Shown here: positions 1 to 10,049 of the stretch, piece after piece
How positions within the stretch are numbered: position 1 is the stretch's first letter
Layout of the letters: every line of letters starts with the position of its first letter
Source: Luteibacter sp. UNC138MFCol5.1
GTDB lineage: Bacteria > Pseudomonadota > Gammaproteobacteria > Xanthomonadales > Rhodanobacteraceae
Direction: 5' to 3'
Assembly (NCBI RefSeq): GCF_900110505.1
Contig: NZ_FODZ01000001.1
Span: 921,227 to 985,226 of the forward strand
DNA length: 64,000 nt
The notes under the pieces: generated by a model
Told to the model about the DNA's origin: nothing
Database searches by the model: none
What the model saw: only the letters and a program-made list of their open reading frames with translations
Program-made: the position numbers and the translations under genes

Positions 1-1488
1 ATGTACCTCGGCATCGACCTGGGCACGTCATCGGTGAAAGCCGTCCTCATGGACGAGGCGGGAGCGGTGCGCGCCACCGCTTCCAGCCCGTTGCAGGTGT
101 CGCACCCCCATCCGCGCTGGTCCGAGCAGGATCCCGCGGCATGGTGGGCGGCCACCGAATCGGCCGTTGCGGATGTTCTCAAGGGCGTCGATGCGCGCCG
201 CGTGGCGGCGATCGGCCTGTCCGGGCAGATGCACGGCGCGACGCTGCTCGACGCGTCCGATAACGTCCTGCGCCCGGCGATTCTCTGGAACGACGGCCGC
301 TCGGACGTCGAGTGCGCCGAGCTCGAGCGTGTGCCGGGTTTCCGCGAGATCACCGGCAACCTCGCGATGCCCGGCTTCACCGCGCCGAAGCTCGCGTGGG
401 TCCGCCGCCACGAGCCCGACGTCTTCGCGCGCGTGGCGAAAGTGCTGCTGCCCAAGGATTACCTGCGCCTTCGCCTCACAGGCGAGTACGCGACGGACGC
501 CTCCGACGCGGCCGGCACGTTGTGGCTCGACGTGCGGCGCCGGCAGTGGAGCGACGCCATGCTGGCGGCGACGGGCCTCGACCGTTCGCACATGCCCGAG
601 GTGTTCGAAGGGAGCCAGCCGACCGGCCGCCTGCGTCGCGAACTGGCGGACCGCTGGGGCATGGATACCGTGCCCGTCGCCGCCGGCGGTGGCGACAACG
701 CCGCGGGCGCGGTGGGCGTCGGTATCGTGCGCGACGGTCAGGCCATGCTTTCGCTCGGCACGTCGGGCGTGTACTTCGCGGTATCCGATGGCTTCCGGGC
801 CAGTCCCGAGCAGGCCGTCCACAGTTTCTGCCATGCGCTGCCCGACACCTGGCACCTGATGTCGGTGATGCTCAACGCCGCGACCTGCCTCGATTTCACG
901 GCGCGCCTCACGGGGTTGCCCGATGTCCCAGCGTTGCTCGCCGAGGCGGAAGCGCGGGGACTCGCCAAACACGGTCCGCTGTTCCTGCCCTACCTCACGG
1001 GCGAACGCACGCCGCACAACGACGCCCACGTCCGTGGTTCGTTCACGCACCTGGGGCCCGACACCGATCGCGCGGACCTCGCCAACGCGACGCTCGAAGG
1101 CGTGGGGCTGGGCCTGCTCGACGGCCTCCTGGCCGTGGAGTCGACGGGCCTCGTCGCCGACGAGATCACCGTGATCGGCGGTGGCTCGCGCAGCGCCTAC
1201 TGGACGCAGATGCTGGCCGACATCCTCGGCAAGCGCCTCGTGCTGCGCAGCGGCGGAGAGGTCGGTCCGGCGCTCGGCGCCGCCCGGCTGGCGCGCCTGG
1301 CGGTCGAACCGGGCGCGTCGCTCGACGACGTGTGCCCGATGCCCGCGATCACCGCCGCGCGCGAGCCCGATGCAGCGCGTCATGCTTATTTCCTGCAAAC
1401 GCGCCACCCTTTGTTCCGCCGATCCTACGAACGACTGAAACCGCTATACGCCGACGCCATTCCCGGCGACGATTTCCGCCCGCACTGA
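1..1488 (+). CDS. xylB: xylulokinase
   Basis: Phosphorylates D-xylulose to D-xylulose-5-phosphate with ATP, the step that feeds xylose into the pentose phosphate pathway in the cytoplasm. The 495-residue product has the FGGY-kinase N-terminal phosphate loop (GIDLGTSSVKAV, residues 4-15), the xylulokinase-specific SGQMHGATLLD, WNDGR and LPKDYLRLRLTGE segments, and the catalytic Asp at residue 232 in AGGGDNAAGAVGVG. The C-terminal ATPase half has GGGSRSAYWTQMLADI. The length fits the family (about 480-500). The ATG at base 1 opens with the usual MYLGIDLGTS, so the gene looks complete, but upstream control lies outside the window. It is followed 31 bases later by xylF, so one xylose operon is likely. 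Confidence 0.96.
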   Translation: MYLGIDLGTSSVKAVLMDEAGAVRATASSPLQVSHPHPRWSEQDPAAWWAATESAVADVLKGVDARRVAAIGLSGQMHGATLLDASDNVLRPAILWNDGRSDVECAELERVPGFREITGNLAMPGFTAPKLAWVRRHEPDVFARVAKVLLPKDYLRLRLTGEYATDASDAAGTLWLDVRRRQWSDAMLAATGLDRSHMPEVFEGSQPTGRLRRELADRWGMDTVPVAAGGGDNAAGAVGVGIVRDGQAMLSLGTSGVYFAVSDGFRASPEQAVHSFCHALPDTWHLMSVMLNAATCLDFTARLTGLPDVPALLAEAEARGLAKHGPLFLPYLTGERTPHNDAHVRGSFTHLGPDTDRADLANATLEGVGLGLLDGLLAVESTGLVADEITVIGGGSRSAYWTQMLADILGKRLVLRSGGEVGPALGAARLARLAVEPGASLDDVCPMPAITAAREPDAARHAYFLQTRHPLFRRSYERLKPLYADAIPGDDFRPH

Positions 1489-1519
1489 CGGGCGATTCCA
1501 TAGACCCATGGAGACGAGC

Positions 1520-2536
1520 ATGAAGCAGAAGGCCCTACACACGGTGCTTGCCGTATCGATGATCGCCGCCGGCGTATTCGCGACGCCGCAGGCGCATGCG
1601 AGCAAGGACAAGCCCGTCATCGGTTTCTCCATCGACGACCTGCGCGTCGAACGCTGGACGCGCGATCGCGACTACTTCAAGGCCGCGGCCGAAGCGAAGG
1701 GCGCGACGGTCTCGGTGCAGTCCGCCGACGCCAACGAGCAGAAGCAGATCCAGCAGATCGAGAACCTGATCTCGCGCAAGGTGGACGTCATCGTCATCGT
1801 GCCGTTCAACGCCAAGACGCTCACCACCGTGGTGGCCGAGGCGAAGAAGGTCGGCATCAAGGTGATCTCGTACGATCGCCTTATCCTCAACGCCGACGTC
1901 GACGCGTACATCTCGTTCGACAACGACAAGGTCGGCCAGATGCAGGCGCAGGGCGTCGTCAACGCGACGGGCGGCAAGGGCAACTACTTCCTGCTCGGCG
2001 GCGCGCCCACCGATAACAACGCCAAGATCCTCCGCGAGGGCCAGATGAAGGTGCTCGATCCGCTGGTCAAGAGCGGCGCGGTGAAGATCGTGGGCCAGCA
2101 GTGGACGAACGAGTGGCTCGCGACGAACGCGCAGACCATCGTCGAGAACGCGCTGACCGCCAACAAGAACAACATCCAGGGCATCGTCGCCTCGAACGAC
2201 GGCACCGCCGGCGGCGCGATCGCGGCGCTCAACGGCCAGAAGCTCGCCGGCAAGGTCGCCGTGTCGGGCCAGGATGCCGACCTCGCCGCGATCAAGCGCA
2301 TCAAGGCCGGCACGCAGACGATGACCGTCTACAAGCCGATCAAGGCGATCGCGACGGACGCCGCGAACCTCGCGGTCGACCTGGCCAAGGGCGGCACGCC
2401 GAAGTTCACCTCGAAGATGAACAACGGCAAGAAGGATGTCGATACCATCCTCCTGACCCCGACCGAACTGACCAAGGCGAACGTCGACCTCGTGGTGAAG
2501 GACGGCTTCTACACCCAGGCGCAGGTTGGCCCGTAA
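1520..2536 (+). CDS. xylF: D-xylose ABC transporter periplasmic binding protein
   Basis: Periplasmic sugar-binding protein of the high-affinity D-xylose importer. The product (338 residues from this start) begins with a Sec signal peptide of about 27 residues ending TPQAHA, followed by the periplasmic-binding-protein type I fold: [16 protein letters not shown], the hinge region ISYDRLI, and late segments [10 protein letters not shown] and [13 protein letters not shown] typical of XylF. An in-frame ATG at 1508 would add four residues. I prefer 1520 because GGAG (1510-1513) stands six bases before it. It lies between xylB and xylG, and a stable hairpin after the stop codon may let it be expressed above the transporter genes. 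Confidence 0.95.
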   Translation: MKQKALHTVLAVSMIAAGVFATPQAHASKDKPVIGFSIDDLRVERWTRDRDYFKAAAEAKGATVSVQSADANEQKQIQQIENLISRKVDVIVIVPFNAKTLTTVVAEAKKVGIKVISYDRLILNADVDAYISFDNDKVGQMQAQGVVNATGGKGNYFLLGGAPTDNNAKILREGQMKVLDPLVKSGAVKIVGQQWTNEWLATNAQTIVENALTANKNNIQGIVASNDGTAGGAIAALNGQKLAGKVAVSGQDADLAAIKRIKAGTQTMTVYKPIKAIATDAANLAVDLAKGGTPKFTSKMNNGKKDVDTILLTPTELTKANVDLVVKDGFYTQAQVGP

Positions 2537-2554
2537 GTCAGGCGATACCGGCGG

Positions 2555-2575
2555 CGCCCCGCATTTTGCGGGGCG
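2555..2575 (+). promoter_or_regulatory. intercistronic hairpin between xylF and xylG
   Basis: A perfect 9-bp inverted repeat (CGCCCCGCA / TGCGGGGCG) with a three-base loop TTT lies between the xylF stop and the xylG start. There is no U tract, so it is not a full terminator. Hairpins here are known in binding-protein transporter operons to protect the upstream message and lower expression of distal genes; that role is inferred. Confidence 0.6.
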
Positions 2576-2601
2576 TCGCTCGTGAAAGAAGGAAGAACGC
2601 G

Positions 2602-4149
2602 GTGAGCGAATACCTGTTCGAGATGCGCCAGATCGTCAAGGAGTTCTCCGGCGTGCGCGCGCTCAATGGCATCGACCTGGCCGTACGGCCGGGCGAATGC
2701 GTCGGCCTGTGCGGCGAGAACGGCGCCGGCAAGTCGACCCTGATGAAAGTGCTCTCCGGCGTGTACCCGTACGGCACCTGGGAAGGCGAGATCCTGTTCG
2801 ACGGCAAGCCGCTCAAGGCGTACTCCGTGCGCGACAGTGAAGAGGCCGGCATCGTCATCATCCACCAGGAACTCATGCTGGTGCCGCAGTTGTCGGTGGC
2901 GGAGAACATCTTCCTCGGCAACGAGATCCGCAAGTTCGGCGGCGTCATGGATTACGACGCCATGTACGCTCAGGCCGAGGCGCTGCTCGCGCGGCTGAAG
3001 CTGAAGGACGTCAACGTGGCCGCCCCGGTGATGAACTACGGCGGCGGCTACCAGCAGCTCTTCGAGATCGCCAAGGCGCTCGCGAAGAACGCGCGCCTGC
3101 TCATCCTCGACGAGCCCTCGTCGTCGCTGACCTCCGCCGAGACCGACACGCTGCTGTCGATCATCGAGGATCTCAAGCGCGACGGCGTCGCGTGCGTGTA
3201 CATCTCGCACAAGCTCGACGAGGTGGCGCGCGTCTGCGACACGGTCACCGTCATCCGCGACGGCAAGCACATCGTGACGAAGCCGATGAGCGAGATGACC
3301 ACGCACTCGATCATCACGGCGATGGTCGGCCGCGACATCGAAAACCTGTTCCCGAAGGTGGAGCACGACATCGGCGAGGTGATCTTCGAGGCCCGTCATG
3401 TCACCTGCTGGGACGTGGCCAACCCGAACCGCAAGCGCGTCGACGACATCTCGTTCGAGGTGCGCCGCGGCGAGATCGTCGGCATCGCCGGACTGGTCGG
3501 TGCCGGTCGCACGGAACTCGTTTCCGCGATCTTCGGCGCCTATCCGGGCCGCTATGAGGCCGAGGTCGTCATCGAGGGCAAGCCGGTCAAGGTGCGCAGC
3601 CCCGAACAGGCGATCAAGGCGGGCCTGTCGCTCGTTCCCGAGGACCGCAAGCGCCAGGGCATCGTCCCGCTGCTGGGGGTGGGCGACAACATCACCCTCG
3701 CCACGCTGTCGCATTTCGCCCGTGCCGGCCAGATCGACCGGCAGGCGGAAATGCAGGTGGTCGATGCCGAGATCAAACGGCTGCGTGTGAAGACGGCGAG
3801 TCCCGAACTGGCGATCGTCGGCCTGTCCGGCGGCAACCAGCAGAAGGCCGTCCTGACCAAGATGCTGCTGCCCGAGCCCAAGGTGCTGATCCTCGACGAG
3901 CCCACGCGCGGCGTGGATGTCGGTTCCAAGTACGACATCTACAAGCTGATGTTCGAACTCGCCGCACGCGGCGTCGCGATCATCATGGTCTCGTCCGAGA
4001 TGCCCGAGGTGCTCGGCGTGAGCGATCGCGTGCTCGTGGTGGGCGAGGGCAAGCTTCGCGGCAACTTCCCGAACGTCGGCCTGACCTCCGAGCAGGTGCT
4101 CGCCGCCGCCATCTCCCATGCCGCCGAAGGGCCGGCACACGCCGCCTGA
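2602..4149 (+). CDS. xylG: D-xylose ABC transporter ATP-binding protein
   Basis: ATPase of the xylose importer; 515 residues with two fused ABC domains, as in the sugar CUT2 class (XylG, RbsA, MglA). The first domain has Walker [10 protein letters not shown] (residues 39-47), an unusual signature NYGGGYQQL near 145-153 and Walker B LLILDEP (166-172). The second has the degenerate Walker [11 protein letters not shown] expected for this class, the signature LSGGNQQK and Walker [15 protein letters not shown]. The open frame runs far upstream, but GTG at 2602 is chosen because AAGGAAG (2589-2595) lies six bases before it and the protein then starts exactly where family members do. It sits 65 bases after xylF and 28 before xylH. 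Confidence 0.95.
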   Translation: MSEYLFEMRQIVKEFSGVRALNGIDLAVRPGECVGLCGENGAGKSTLMKVLSGVYPYGTWEGEILFDGKPLKAYSVRDSEEAGIVIIHQELMLVPQLSVAENIFLGNEIRKFGGVMDYDAMYAQAEALLARLKLKDVNVAAPVMNYGGGYQQLFEIAKALAKNARLLILDEPSSSLTSAETDTLLSIIEDLKRDGVACVYISHKLDEVARVCDTVTVIRDGKHIVTKPMSEMTTHSIITAMVGRDIENLFPKVEHDIGEVIFEARHVTCWDVANPNRKRVDDISFEVRRGEIVGIAGLVGAGRTELVSAIFGAYPGRYEAEVVIEGKPVKVRSPEQAIKAGLSLVPEDRKRQGIVPLLGVGDNITLATLSHFARAGQIDRQAEMQVVDAEIKRLRVKTASPELAIVGLSGGNQQKAVLTKMLLPEPKVLILDEPTRGVDVGSKYDIYKLMFELAARGVAIIMVSSEMPEVLGVSDRVLVVGEGKLRGNFPNVGLTSEQVLAAAISHAAEGPAHAA

Positions 4150-4177
4150 CCCCATTCGCGTTACCAGGAAGCCTTCC

Positions 4178-5323
4178 ATGCAGGCCCAGAAAGTCCAGCA
4201 ACTGTTCGTCCGCTACAAGATCCTCGCGCTGCTCATCGCGGTCGCGCTGATCTGGCTCTTCTTCCACATCAAGACCGACCAGGCCTTCGTGACGCCTGGC
4301 AACCTGTCCAACCTGTTCCGGCAGATGGCGATCACGGGCATGCTCGCCTGTGGCATGGTGTTCATCATCATCGCCGGCGAGATCGACCTGTCGATCGGCT
4401 CGCAGCTCGGGCTGCTCGGCGGCGTCGTCGCCATCCTCACCGTGAACATGGGCTGGGGCACCTGGCCGTCCATCGCCGCTGTGCTCGCGCTGGGCCTGGT
4501 CATCGGCGCGTTGAACGGCTTCGTCGTGACGAAGATGCGCGTCCCGTCGTTCATCGTCGGCCTGGGCGGCATGCTGGCGTTCCGCGGCCTCGTGCTCTAT
4601 CTGACCGGCAGTTCCACGATCGCTCCCGCGCCGGACGACCTCATCGCGCTCGGTCAGGGCTTCGTTCCGCCGGTCCTGTCGGTGTGGATCGGCGCCTTCA
4701 TCTTCCTCGCCATGGTCGCGCTGACGGTCCGCCGTCGCATGCGCCGTGCGTCGCTGGGATTGCAGCAGGCCGCCACCTGGATCGACGTCGCGCGGCTCGT
4801 CGCGATCGGCGCCTTCATCTTCGGCTTCGTACGCGTGCTCAACGACGCCAACGGCATCCCCATCCCGGTGATGATCCTGCTGGCGCTGCTGGCCGTGTTC
4901 ACTTACGTGTCGACGCAGACCGTCTTCGGCCGCCACATCTACGCCGTGGGCGGCAACATGGAAGCCACGCGCCTGTCCGGCGTGAACGTCGCCCGCGTGA
5001 AGCTCGTGGTCTTCGCGATCATGGGCCTGATGTGCGCGTTCGCGGGCATCATCACCGTGGCCCGCACCGGTTCGGGCTCGCCGTCCGCCGGCACGGGCGC
5101 CGAGCTCGACGCGATCTCCGCCTGCTTCATCGGCGGCACGTCGATGCGCGGCGGTTCGGGCACGGTCTACGGCGCGCTCATCGGCGCGCTGGTCATGGCC
5201 AGCCTCGACAGCGGCATGCAGCTGATGGACGTCGACAATTCCTGGCAGCTGATCATCAAGGGCGTGATCCTGGTGCTGGCCGTGTGGGTCGACGTGCTCT
5301 CCGGGTCGAATCGCAACGCCTGA
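4178..5323 (+). CDS. xylH: D-xylose ABC transporter permease
   Basis: Inner-membrane permease of the xylose importer, 381 residues, with many hydrophobic spans (for example ILALLIAVALIWLFF near the N terminus) and the CUT2 permease motifs IIAGEIDLSIGSQLGL, GFVVTKMRVPSFIVGLG, YAVGGNMEATRLSG and CFIGGTSMRGGSGTVYG. The start at 4178 is chosen over an upstream in-frame ATG because AGGAAG at 4166-4171 precedes it by six bases and the upstream one lies inside xylG. It is the last gene of the xylB-xylF-xylG-xylH operon. No U-rich terminator follows, only a long palindromic repeat (5341-5417). Confidence 0.95.
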   Translation: MQAQKVQQLFVRYKILALLIAVALIWLFFHIKTDQAFVTPGNLSNLFRQMAITGMLACGMVFIIIAGEIDLSIGSQLGLLGGVVAILTVNMGWGTWPSIAAVLALGLVIGALNGFVVTKMRVPSFIVGLGGMLAFRGLVLYLTGSSTIAPAPDDLIALGQGFVPPVLSVWIGAFIFLAMVALTVRRRMRRASLGLQQAATWIDVARLVAIGAFIFGFVRVLNDANGIPIPVMILLALLAVFTYVSTQTVFGRHIYAVGGNMEATRLSGVNVARVKLVVFAIMGLMCAFAGIITVARTGSGSPSAGTGAELDAISACFIGGTSMRGGSGTVYGALIGALVMASLDSGMQLMDVDNSWQLIIKGVILVLAVWVDVLSGSNRNA

Positions 5324-5340
5324 TTCTTCCGCAAGCTTCA

Positions 5341-5417
5341 ATCGCCGATACGATCGGCTCCCACCCTCCGGTAGCAGGCCGCCGACCGAAGGGGTGGGAG
5401 CCGATCGCATCGGCGAT
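5341..5417. repeat. interspersed palindromic element, family C (ATCGCCGAT type)
   Basis: Inverted repeat with 25-bp arms at 5341-5365 and 5393-5417 that pair with a single mismatch, around a 27-base loop. The left arm starts ATCGCCGATACGATCGGCTC. A second copy lies at 11647-11709. It lies between the convergent ends of xylH and the DUF4142 gene, so it could also stop transcripts from both sides. Confidence 0.85.
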
Positions 5418-5442
5418 CGCAGCGCACGATCCCCTCATCGCT

Positions 5443-5955
5443 TCACTTCTGCGGCAGCGCCTTCGCTTCCTGCAGGTGGTGCTTCAGGGTCGGCAGGGTC
5501 TTCTTAGCGAACGCCTTCAGCTCGGGGCTCGAGCCCTTCTCGATCTCGACCTCGAACATGGCCACCGCCTCCTCGTGGTCGGCGATCATCATCTTGCGGT
5601 ATTCGCGGTCGAAGTCGGCACCGTTCAGCCGCGACAGGGCGTCGATCATCTTCGAACCCTCCGGGGTCGGCTCGTGCGCGATCGAGTAGCCCTTGTCGCC
5701 GGACTTCAGTTCCTTCAGCTCGTCGTTCGCCTTCGTATGGTCCGTGACCATGGTCTGCGCGAAGCTCTTGACCGCCTTCGACGTGGACTGCTTGAGCGCG
5801 ATCTCGCTCGCGGCCACCTCGGTCACGCCCGCGGCGGAGGCGTTCTTGTAGAATCCGGCGTCGGTCGCCGTCCCGCCCTGGGAATCCTTGTCCTGGGCCT
5901 GCGCGGCGAACGACAGAGCGGTGGCGAGGAGGGCGGTGGACAGGATGCGGATCAT
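5443..5955 (-). CDS. exported DUF4142 family protein
   Basis: Small periplasmic protein of unknown function, 170 residues. It begins with a clear Sec signal peptide (MIRILSTALLATALSFAAQA, cleavage near residue 20) and continues as a helical ferritin-like DUF4142 domain with the family pattern of FYKNASAAGVTEVAASEIAL, FAQTMVTDHTKANDEL and FDREYRKMMIADHEEAVAMFE. Members of this family are often linked to envelope stress or outer-membrane stability, but no activity is established. It stands alone between the palindrome after xylH and the metK terminator, facing away from metK only in the sense of being downstream on the same strand. Confidence 0.85.
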   Translation of the reverse strand: MIRILSTALLATALSFAAQAQDKDSQGGTATDAGFYKNASAAGVTEVAASEIALKQSTSKAVKSFAQTMVTDHTKANDELKELKSGDKGYSIAHEPTPEGSKMIDALSRLNGADFDREYRKMMIADHEEAVAMFEVEIEKGSSPELKAFAKKTLPTLKHHLQEAKALPQK

Positions 5956-6027
5956 GGGTTGGGTCTCCGGTGACGAAGGCCCTTATGTCGCACCCCGCCC
6001 ATGAAACCGCCGTGAGGCCCACAGGCC

Positions 6028-6054
6028 AAAAAAGGGCGCCCGGAGGCGCCCTTT
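6028..6054 (-). terminator. rho-independent terminator of metK
   Basis: Perfect 10-bp arms AAAGGGCGCC / GGCGCCCTTT (6031-6040, 6045-6054) with loop CGGA. Read on the minus strand the stem is followed by a run of six T (6033 down to 6028), so it ends the metK transcript, whose stop codon is about 20 bases upstream. Confidence 0.88.
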
Positions 6055-6074
6055 CGTACGGCTTGAAGCGTCGC

Positions 6075-7295
6075 TTACTTCCGGCGCGCGACCGTCGCGC
6101 CGAGGCCCGCGGCATCGCGCAGGATTTCGGCCTTGTCGGTCTTCTCCCACGAGAACGCCGTGAACGTGTTGCCGTTCTTGTCGGTGATCTCGTAGGGCTT
6201 GCGGCCGAAGTGACCGTTCGAGGCGGTCGGCTGGTACATCGGGTGCACCAGGTCGAGCATCTTGATGATGCCGTACGGGCGCAGGTCGAAGTGCTTGCGG
6301 ATCAGCTTCTCGATCTTCTCGTCGGAGATCTTGCCGGTGCCGAACGTGGTCACGGAGATCGAGGTGGGCTCGGCGACGCCGATGGCGTAGCTGACCTGGA
6401 TCTCGCAACGGTCGGCGAGGCCGGCCGCGACGATGTTCTTGGCGACGTAACGCGCGGCGTAGGCGGCCGAACGGTCGACCTTCGACGGATCCTTGCCCGA
6501 GAACGCGCCACCACCGTGACGGGCCCAGCCGCCGTAGGTGTCGACGATGATCTTGCGGCCGGTCAGGCCGCAGTCGCCCACCGGGCCACCGATGACGAAC
6601 TTGCCGGTCGGGTTGATGTGGAACTTCGTGCCCTTGTGCAGGAGCTTCGCCGGCAGCACGGGCTTCAGGATCAGCTCGCGCACGCCTTCGATGAGGTCCT
6701 TCTGCTTGACGTCCGGATCGTGCTGCGTGGAGAGCACGACGGCGTCGATGGCGACGGCCTCGCCGTTCTCGTAGCGCAGGGTGACCTGGCTCTTCGCGTC
6801 CGGGCGCAGCCACGGCAGCGGCGAGTTCTTCTTCTTGCGGACCTTGGTCTGCTGCTCGACGAGGCGGTGCGCGTAGTGGATCGCGGCCGGCATGTATTCG
6901 CTGGTCTCGTTCGTCGCGTAACCGAACATCAGGCCCTGGTCGCCCGCGCCCTGTTCTTCCGGCTTCTTGCGGTCGACGCCCTGGTTGATGTCCGGCGACT
7001 GCTTGCCGATGAGGTTCAGCACGCCGCAGGTCTCGCCGTCGAAGCCGACTTCCGAGCTGTCGTAGCCGATGTCGAGGATGACCTTGCGGGTGAGCGCTTC
7101 GAGGTCGATCCACGCGCTGGTGGTGATCTCGCCCGCGACGATGGCGACGCCGGTCTTCACCAGCGTCTCGCACGCCACGCGCGCGCGCGGGTCCTGGGCA
7201 AGGATCGCGTCGAGGACCGCATCCGAGATCTGGTCGGCGATCTTGTCCGGATGGCCTTCGGAGACCGACTCGGAGGTGAAGAGGTAGTTGCTCAT
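6075..7295 (-). CDS. metK: S-adenosylmethionine synthetase
   Basis: Makes S-adenosylmethionine from methionine and ATP in the cytoplasm. The 406-residue product begins [22 protein letters not shown] and carries the family signatures [16 protein letters not shown] and [19 protein letters not shown], plus [20 protein letters not shown]. Length matches bacterial MetK (about 385-410). The ATG at 7295 is chosen because the highly conserved N terminus starts there; the same frame stays open upstream for almost 2 kb but without family similarity. AAGGA lies about 12 bases before the ATG. It is single-gene, ends in its own terminator, and lies just downstream of metE, the enzyme that supplies its substrate. 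Confidence 0.97.
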   Translation of the reverse strand: MSNYLFTSESVSEGHPDKIADQISDAVLDAILAQDPRARVACETLVKTGVAIVAGEITTSAWIDLEALTRKVILDIGYDSSEVGFDGETCGVLNLIGKQSPDINQGVDRKKPEEQGAGDQGLMFGYATNETSEYMPAAIHYAHRLVEQQTKVRKKKNSPLPWLRPDAKSQVTLRYENGEAVAIDAVVLSTQHDPDVKQKDLIEGVRELILKPVLPAKLLHKGTKFHINPTGKFVIGGPVGDCGLTGRKIIVDTYGGWARHGGGAFSGKDPSKVDRSAAYAARYVAKNIVAAGLADRCEIQVSYAIGVAEPTSISVTTFGTGKISDEKIEKLIRKHFDLRPYGIIKMLDLVHPMYQPTASNGHFGRKPYEITDKNGNTFTAFSWEKTDKAEILRDAAGLGATVARRK

Positions 7296-7312
7296 CGCTG
7301 GGATATATCCTT

Positions 7313-7333
7313 CTTTACGGATAAAGAGATAAA
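7313..7333 (-). promoter_or_regulatory. possible operator or leader hairpin upstream of metK
   Basis: About 18 bases before the metK start there is a short inverted repeat CTTTA-CGGA-TAAAG (7313-7326) overlapping, on the minus strand, the 9-mer TTTATCTCT. The same 9-mer occurs inside the 32-bp palindrome of the metE leader (10206-10214). A shared methionine regulator is one reading; a chance AT-rich match is another. Confidence 0.3.
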
Positions 7334-7428
7334 TGGGGCGCGCCATGATACACGCCCCCGGTCCGGATTGCAGGGGGAAGGGTACCCCCGCGGGGTGACG
7401 GTTGCATGGATGTTCAGGGCGCGCCGCC

Positions 7429-7546
7429 GTGGGAGCGGACCCGTGGGAGCGGACCTGGCCGCGACAGTCTTTCGCCGCGGTCCTGGAGCTGGCGCGCGAA
7501 CTCCGGGACTGACGCGAACGGCTGTCGCGGCCAGGTCCGCTCCTAC
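7429..7546. repeat. interspersed palindromic element, family B (GTGGGAGCGGACC type)
   Basis: Arms at 7443-7467 (starting GTGGGAGCGGACCTGGCCGC) and 7522-7546 pair over 25 bp with one mismatch around a 54-base loop. An extra partial copy of the head, GTGGGAGCGGACC, sits directly before it at 7429-7441. The right end reads GTAG on the complementary strand. It fills most of the space between metE and metK. Confidence 0.88.
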
Positions 7547-7558
7547 AGGGGTACGAAG

Positions 7559-9901
7559 CTACATCGTGGCCGCCAGGCGCTCCCTTGCCGCCCGGGCCAC
7601 CGTCACCATGCCTTTCAGCGCCTCGGCGACCTCTGGCCAGCCGCGGGTCTTCAGGCCGCAGTCCGGGTTGATCCAGAGCTGGTCGGGGCGCAGGACCTGG
7701 AGCGCCCTGGCAACGAGGTCGGCCATTTCGGCCTCCGCCGGGACGCGCGGGGAGTGGATGTCGTAGACGCCGGGGCCGATCCCGTTCGGGTAGCGGAAGG
7801 TCGTGAAGGCCTCGAGCAGCTCCATCCGCGAGCGGCTCGTCTCGATCGAGATCACGTCCGCGTCCATCGCGGCGACCGCCTCGATGATGTCGTTGAACTC
7901 CGAGTAGCACATATGGGTGTGGACCTGCGTGCCGTCGCTGACGCCGCCCGCCGTGATGCGGAAAGCGTCCACCGCCCAGGCGAGGTAGGCCGACCACGCC
8001 GCGCGTCGCAGCGGCAGGCCTTCGCGCAACGCCGGCTCGTCGATCTGCACGATGCCGATGCCCGCCTTTTCCAGGTCGTGCACCTCGTCGCGCAGCGCGA
8101 GGGCGATCTGTCGGCAGACCTCGTCGCGCGGCAGGTCGTCCCGCACGAACGACCACTGCAGCATCGTCACAGGGCCCGTGAGCATCCCCTTCATCGGCCG
8201 GTCGGTGAGCGACTGGGCGTACGCGGACCACGCCACGGTCATGGGCGCGGGACGGGCGACATCGCCGTAGATGACCGGCGGCTTCACGCAGCGCGAGCCG
8301 TAGCTCTGCACCCAGCCCAGCGACGTGAACGCGAAGCCCGCCAGCTGCTCGCCGAAGTATTCGACCATGTCGTTGCGCTCGGGCTCGCCATGCACGAGCA
8401 CGTCGATGCCGGCTTCTTCCTGGAAGCGCACGGCGCGACGTACTTCGTCGCGCAGCACCTCGGCGTACGACGCGTCGTCGAGCCTGCCGGCGCGGTGCGC
8501 GGCGCGGGCGTTGCGCAATTCGGCGGTCTGCGGAAAGGAGCCGATCGTCGTCGTCGGCAGGTCGGGCAGGGCGAATCGCTCCCGCTGGACCGCGGCGCGG
8601 AAGGCATAGGCCGAACGTCGCTGCGTGAACTGAGGCGTGAGGCCACGGACACGCGCACGCACATCGGCGCGCACGACGTCCGGCGACGCGAGGCGCCGCG
8701 CCACGATCGCCTGCTGCCGGTGTAGCACGTCGCGCGCGCCGGCCGATCCGGCGACGGCGTCGGCGTAACGACGCAACTCGCTGATCTTCTGCCGCGCGAA
8801 CGACAGCCACGCACCGATGTCGCCGGGCAGCCGCTTCTCTTCCGACGCATCGATCGGAACGTGCAACAGCGAGCACGATGTCGAGAGCCAGAGACGTTCG
8901 TCGCCGAGGCGATCGCGCAGTGCCACGACGCGGGGCAGGACAGCCTCGGGCGCGCTGAGCCAGATGTTGCGTCCGTCGAGGATGCCGGCGGAAAGCACGG
9001 TGTCGCGGGGCAACGCGTCGATCAACGCATCGACCGACGCGGCACCGCGGACGAGGTCGACATGGATGCCCGCGACCGGCAGCGAGGCGGCGAGGTCGAC
9101 GTTGTCGCCGAGGTCGCCGAAATACGTGGCGAGGAGGATGCGAACGCGCGAGCGTTCCGCGATGCGCGCATACGCGTGGAGGTAAGCCTCGCGCGTCGGT
9201 TCGTCGATATCGAGGACGAGCGCGGGCTCGTCGACCTGCACCCAGTCCGCCCCGGCGTCGGCCAGCGCGTGAAGCACGTCGATCCACGCGGGCAGCAGCG
9301 CGTCGAGGAGGGCGAGCGGATCGCTGCCGTCCACGGTCTTGGACAAACGAAGGAACGTGACCGGTCCCAGCAGCACCGGGCGCGCCACGTGCCCCGCGGC
9401 CATGGCCTCGCGGAATTCGGCGACCGCCTTGGCCGGCCGGGCGCGGAACGTCTGTTCCGCGGACAGCTCCGGCACGATGTAGTGGTAGTTGGTGTCGAAC
9501 CACTTCGTCATCTCGAGCGCATGCAGGTCGAACGTATCGTCCTGGTGTCCGCGCGCCATGGCGAAGTAGCCCGCCAGCGGATCCTGCTCCTGCAACCGCC
9601 GGTAGCGCGGCGGAATGGCGTCGACCGTCACGGCGGCGTCGAGCACGTGGTCGTAGAGCGAGAAGTCGTTCACCGGCACGCTATCGGCGCCCGCCTCGCG
9701 AGCGAGCGACCAATGCCGCAGGCGCAGTTCGCGCGCCACGGATTGCAGTTCATCGGCGGAAATTTCGCCCTTCCAGTGGCCTTCGAGCGCGCGCTTCAAT
9801 TCGCGGCGTCGGCCGATGCGGGGAAATCCGGGGTAGGTGACGTGTGGGATGCATGGATCCTCTTCGGGGAAAAGAGGAGGGAAGGGCGGCCGCCCACGCA
9901 C
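7559..9901 (-). CDS. metE: cobalamin-independent methionine synthase
   Basis: Transfers the methyl group of 5-methyltetrahydrofolate polyglutamate to homocysteine without B12. Conserved segments run from [21 protein letters not shown] near the N terminus to the catalytic domain: [28 protein letters not shown], the zinc ligands in HTHMCYSEF and [11 protein letters not shown]. About 760 residues are alignable, as in E. coli MetE. The start is a problem. The only in-frame start codon before the conserved region is GTG at 9901, which has no ribosome site and adds some 20 non-conserved residues. A well-placed AAGAGGA plus ATG occurs at 9854 but in the neighbouring frame (see findings). Expression is set by a promoter and cobalamin riboswitch upstream. 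Confidence 0.93.
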   Translation of the reverse strand: MRGRPPFPPLFPEEDPCIPHVTYPGFPRIGRRRELKRALEGHWKGEISADELQSVARELRLRHWSLAREAGADSVPVNDFSLYDHVLDAAVTVDAIPPRYRRLQEQDPLAGYFAMARGHQDDTFDLHALEMTKWFDTNYHYIVPELSAEQTFRARPAKAVAEFREAMAAGHVARPVLLGPVTFLRLSKTVDGSDPLALLDALLPAWIDVLHALADAGADWVQVDEPALVLDIDEPTREAYLHAYARIAERSRVRILLATYFGDLGDNVDLAASLPVAGIHVDLVRGAASVDALIDALPRDTVLSAGILDGRNIWLSAPEAVLPRVVALRDRLGDERLWLSTSCSLLHVPIDASEEKRLPGDIGAWLSFARQKISELRRYADAVAGSAGARDVLHRQQAIVARRLASPDVVRADVRARVRGLTPQFTQRRSAYAFRAAVQRERFALPDLPTTTIGSFPQTAELRNARAAHRAGRLDDASYAEVLRDEVRRAVRFQEEAGIDVLVHGEPERNDMVEYFGEQLAGFAFTSLGWVQSYGSRCVKPPVIYGDVARPAPMTVAWSAYAQSLTDRPMKGMLTGPVTMLQWSFVRDDLPRDEVCRQIALALRDEVHDLEKAGIGIVQIDEPALREGLPLRRAAWSAYLAWAVDAFRITAGGVSDGTQVHTHMCYSEFNDIIEAVAAMDADVISIETSRSRMELLEAFTTFRYPNGIGPGVYDIHSPRVPAEAEMADLVARALQVLRPDQLWINPDCGLKTRGWPEVAEALKGMVTVARAARERLAATM
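9858..9878 (-). promoter_or_regulatory. metE: hairpin hiding the metE ribosome site
   Basis: On the minus strand TCCTCTT (9878-9872) and AAGAGGA (9864-9858) form a perfect 7-bp stem with loop TTCCCCG. The right arm is the Shine-Dalgarno sequence, three bases before an ATG at 9854. This is what the expression platform of a translation-type riboswitch would look like; the switch itself lies 170 bases upstream. Role inferred. Confidence 0.6.
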
Positions 9902-10049
9902 CGCCGTCCACCCGCGCGCGATGCGTGCCGGTGGGCCGCGTCATGAGGGATGGCCGTCGACCTTCGCCCCCGCGGGCGAACCGGGCGCCCGTCTTCGACG
10001 GCACCCAGGTCGGACGGAACGGACGCGTCCATGACGACGCATGCGCTCC

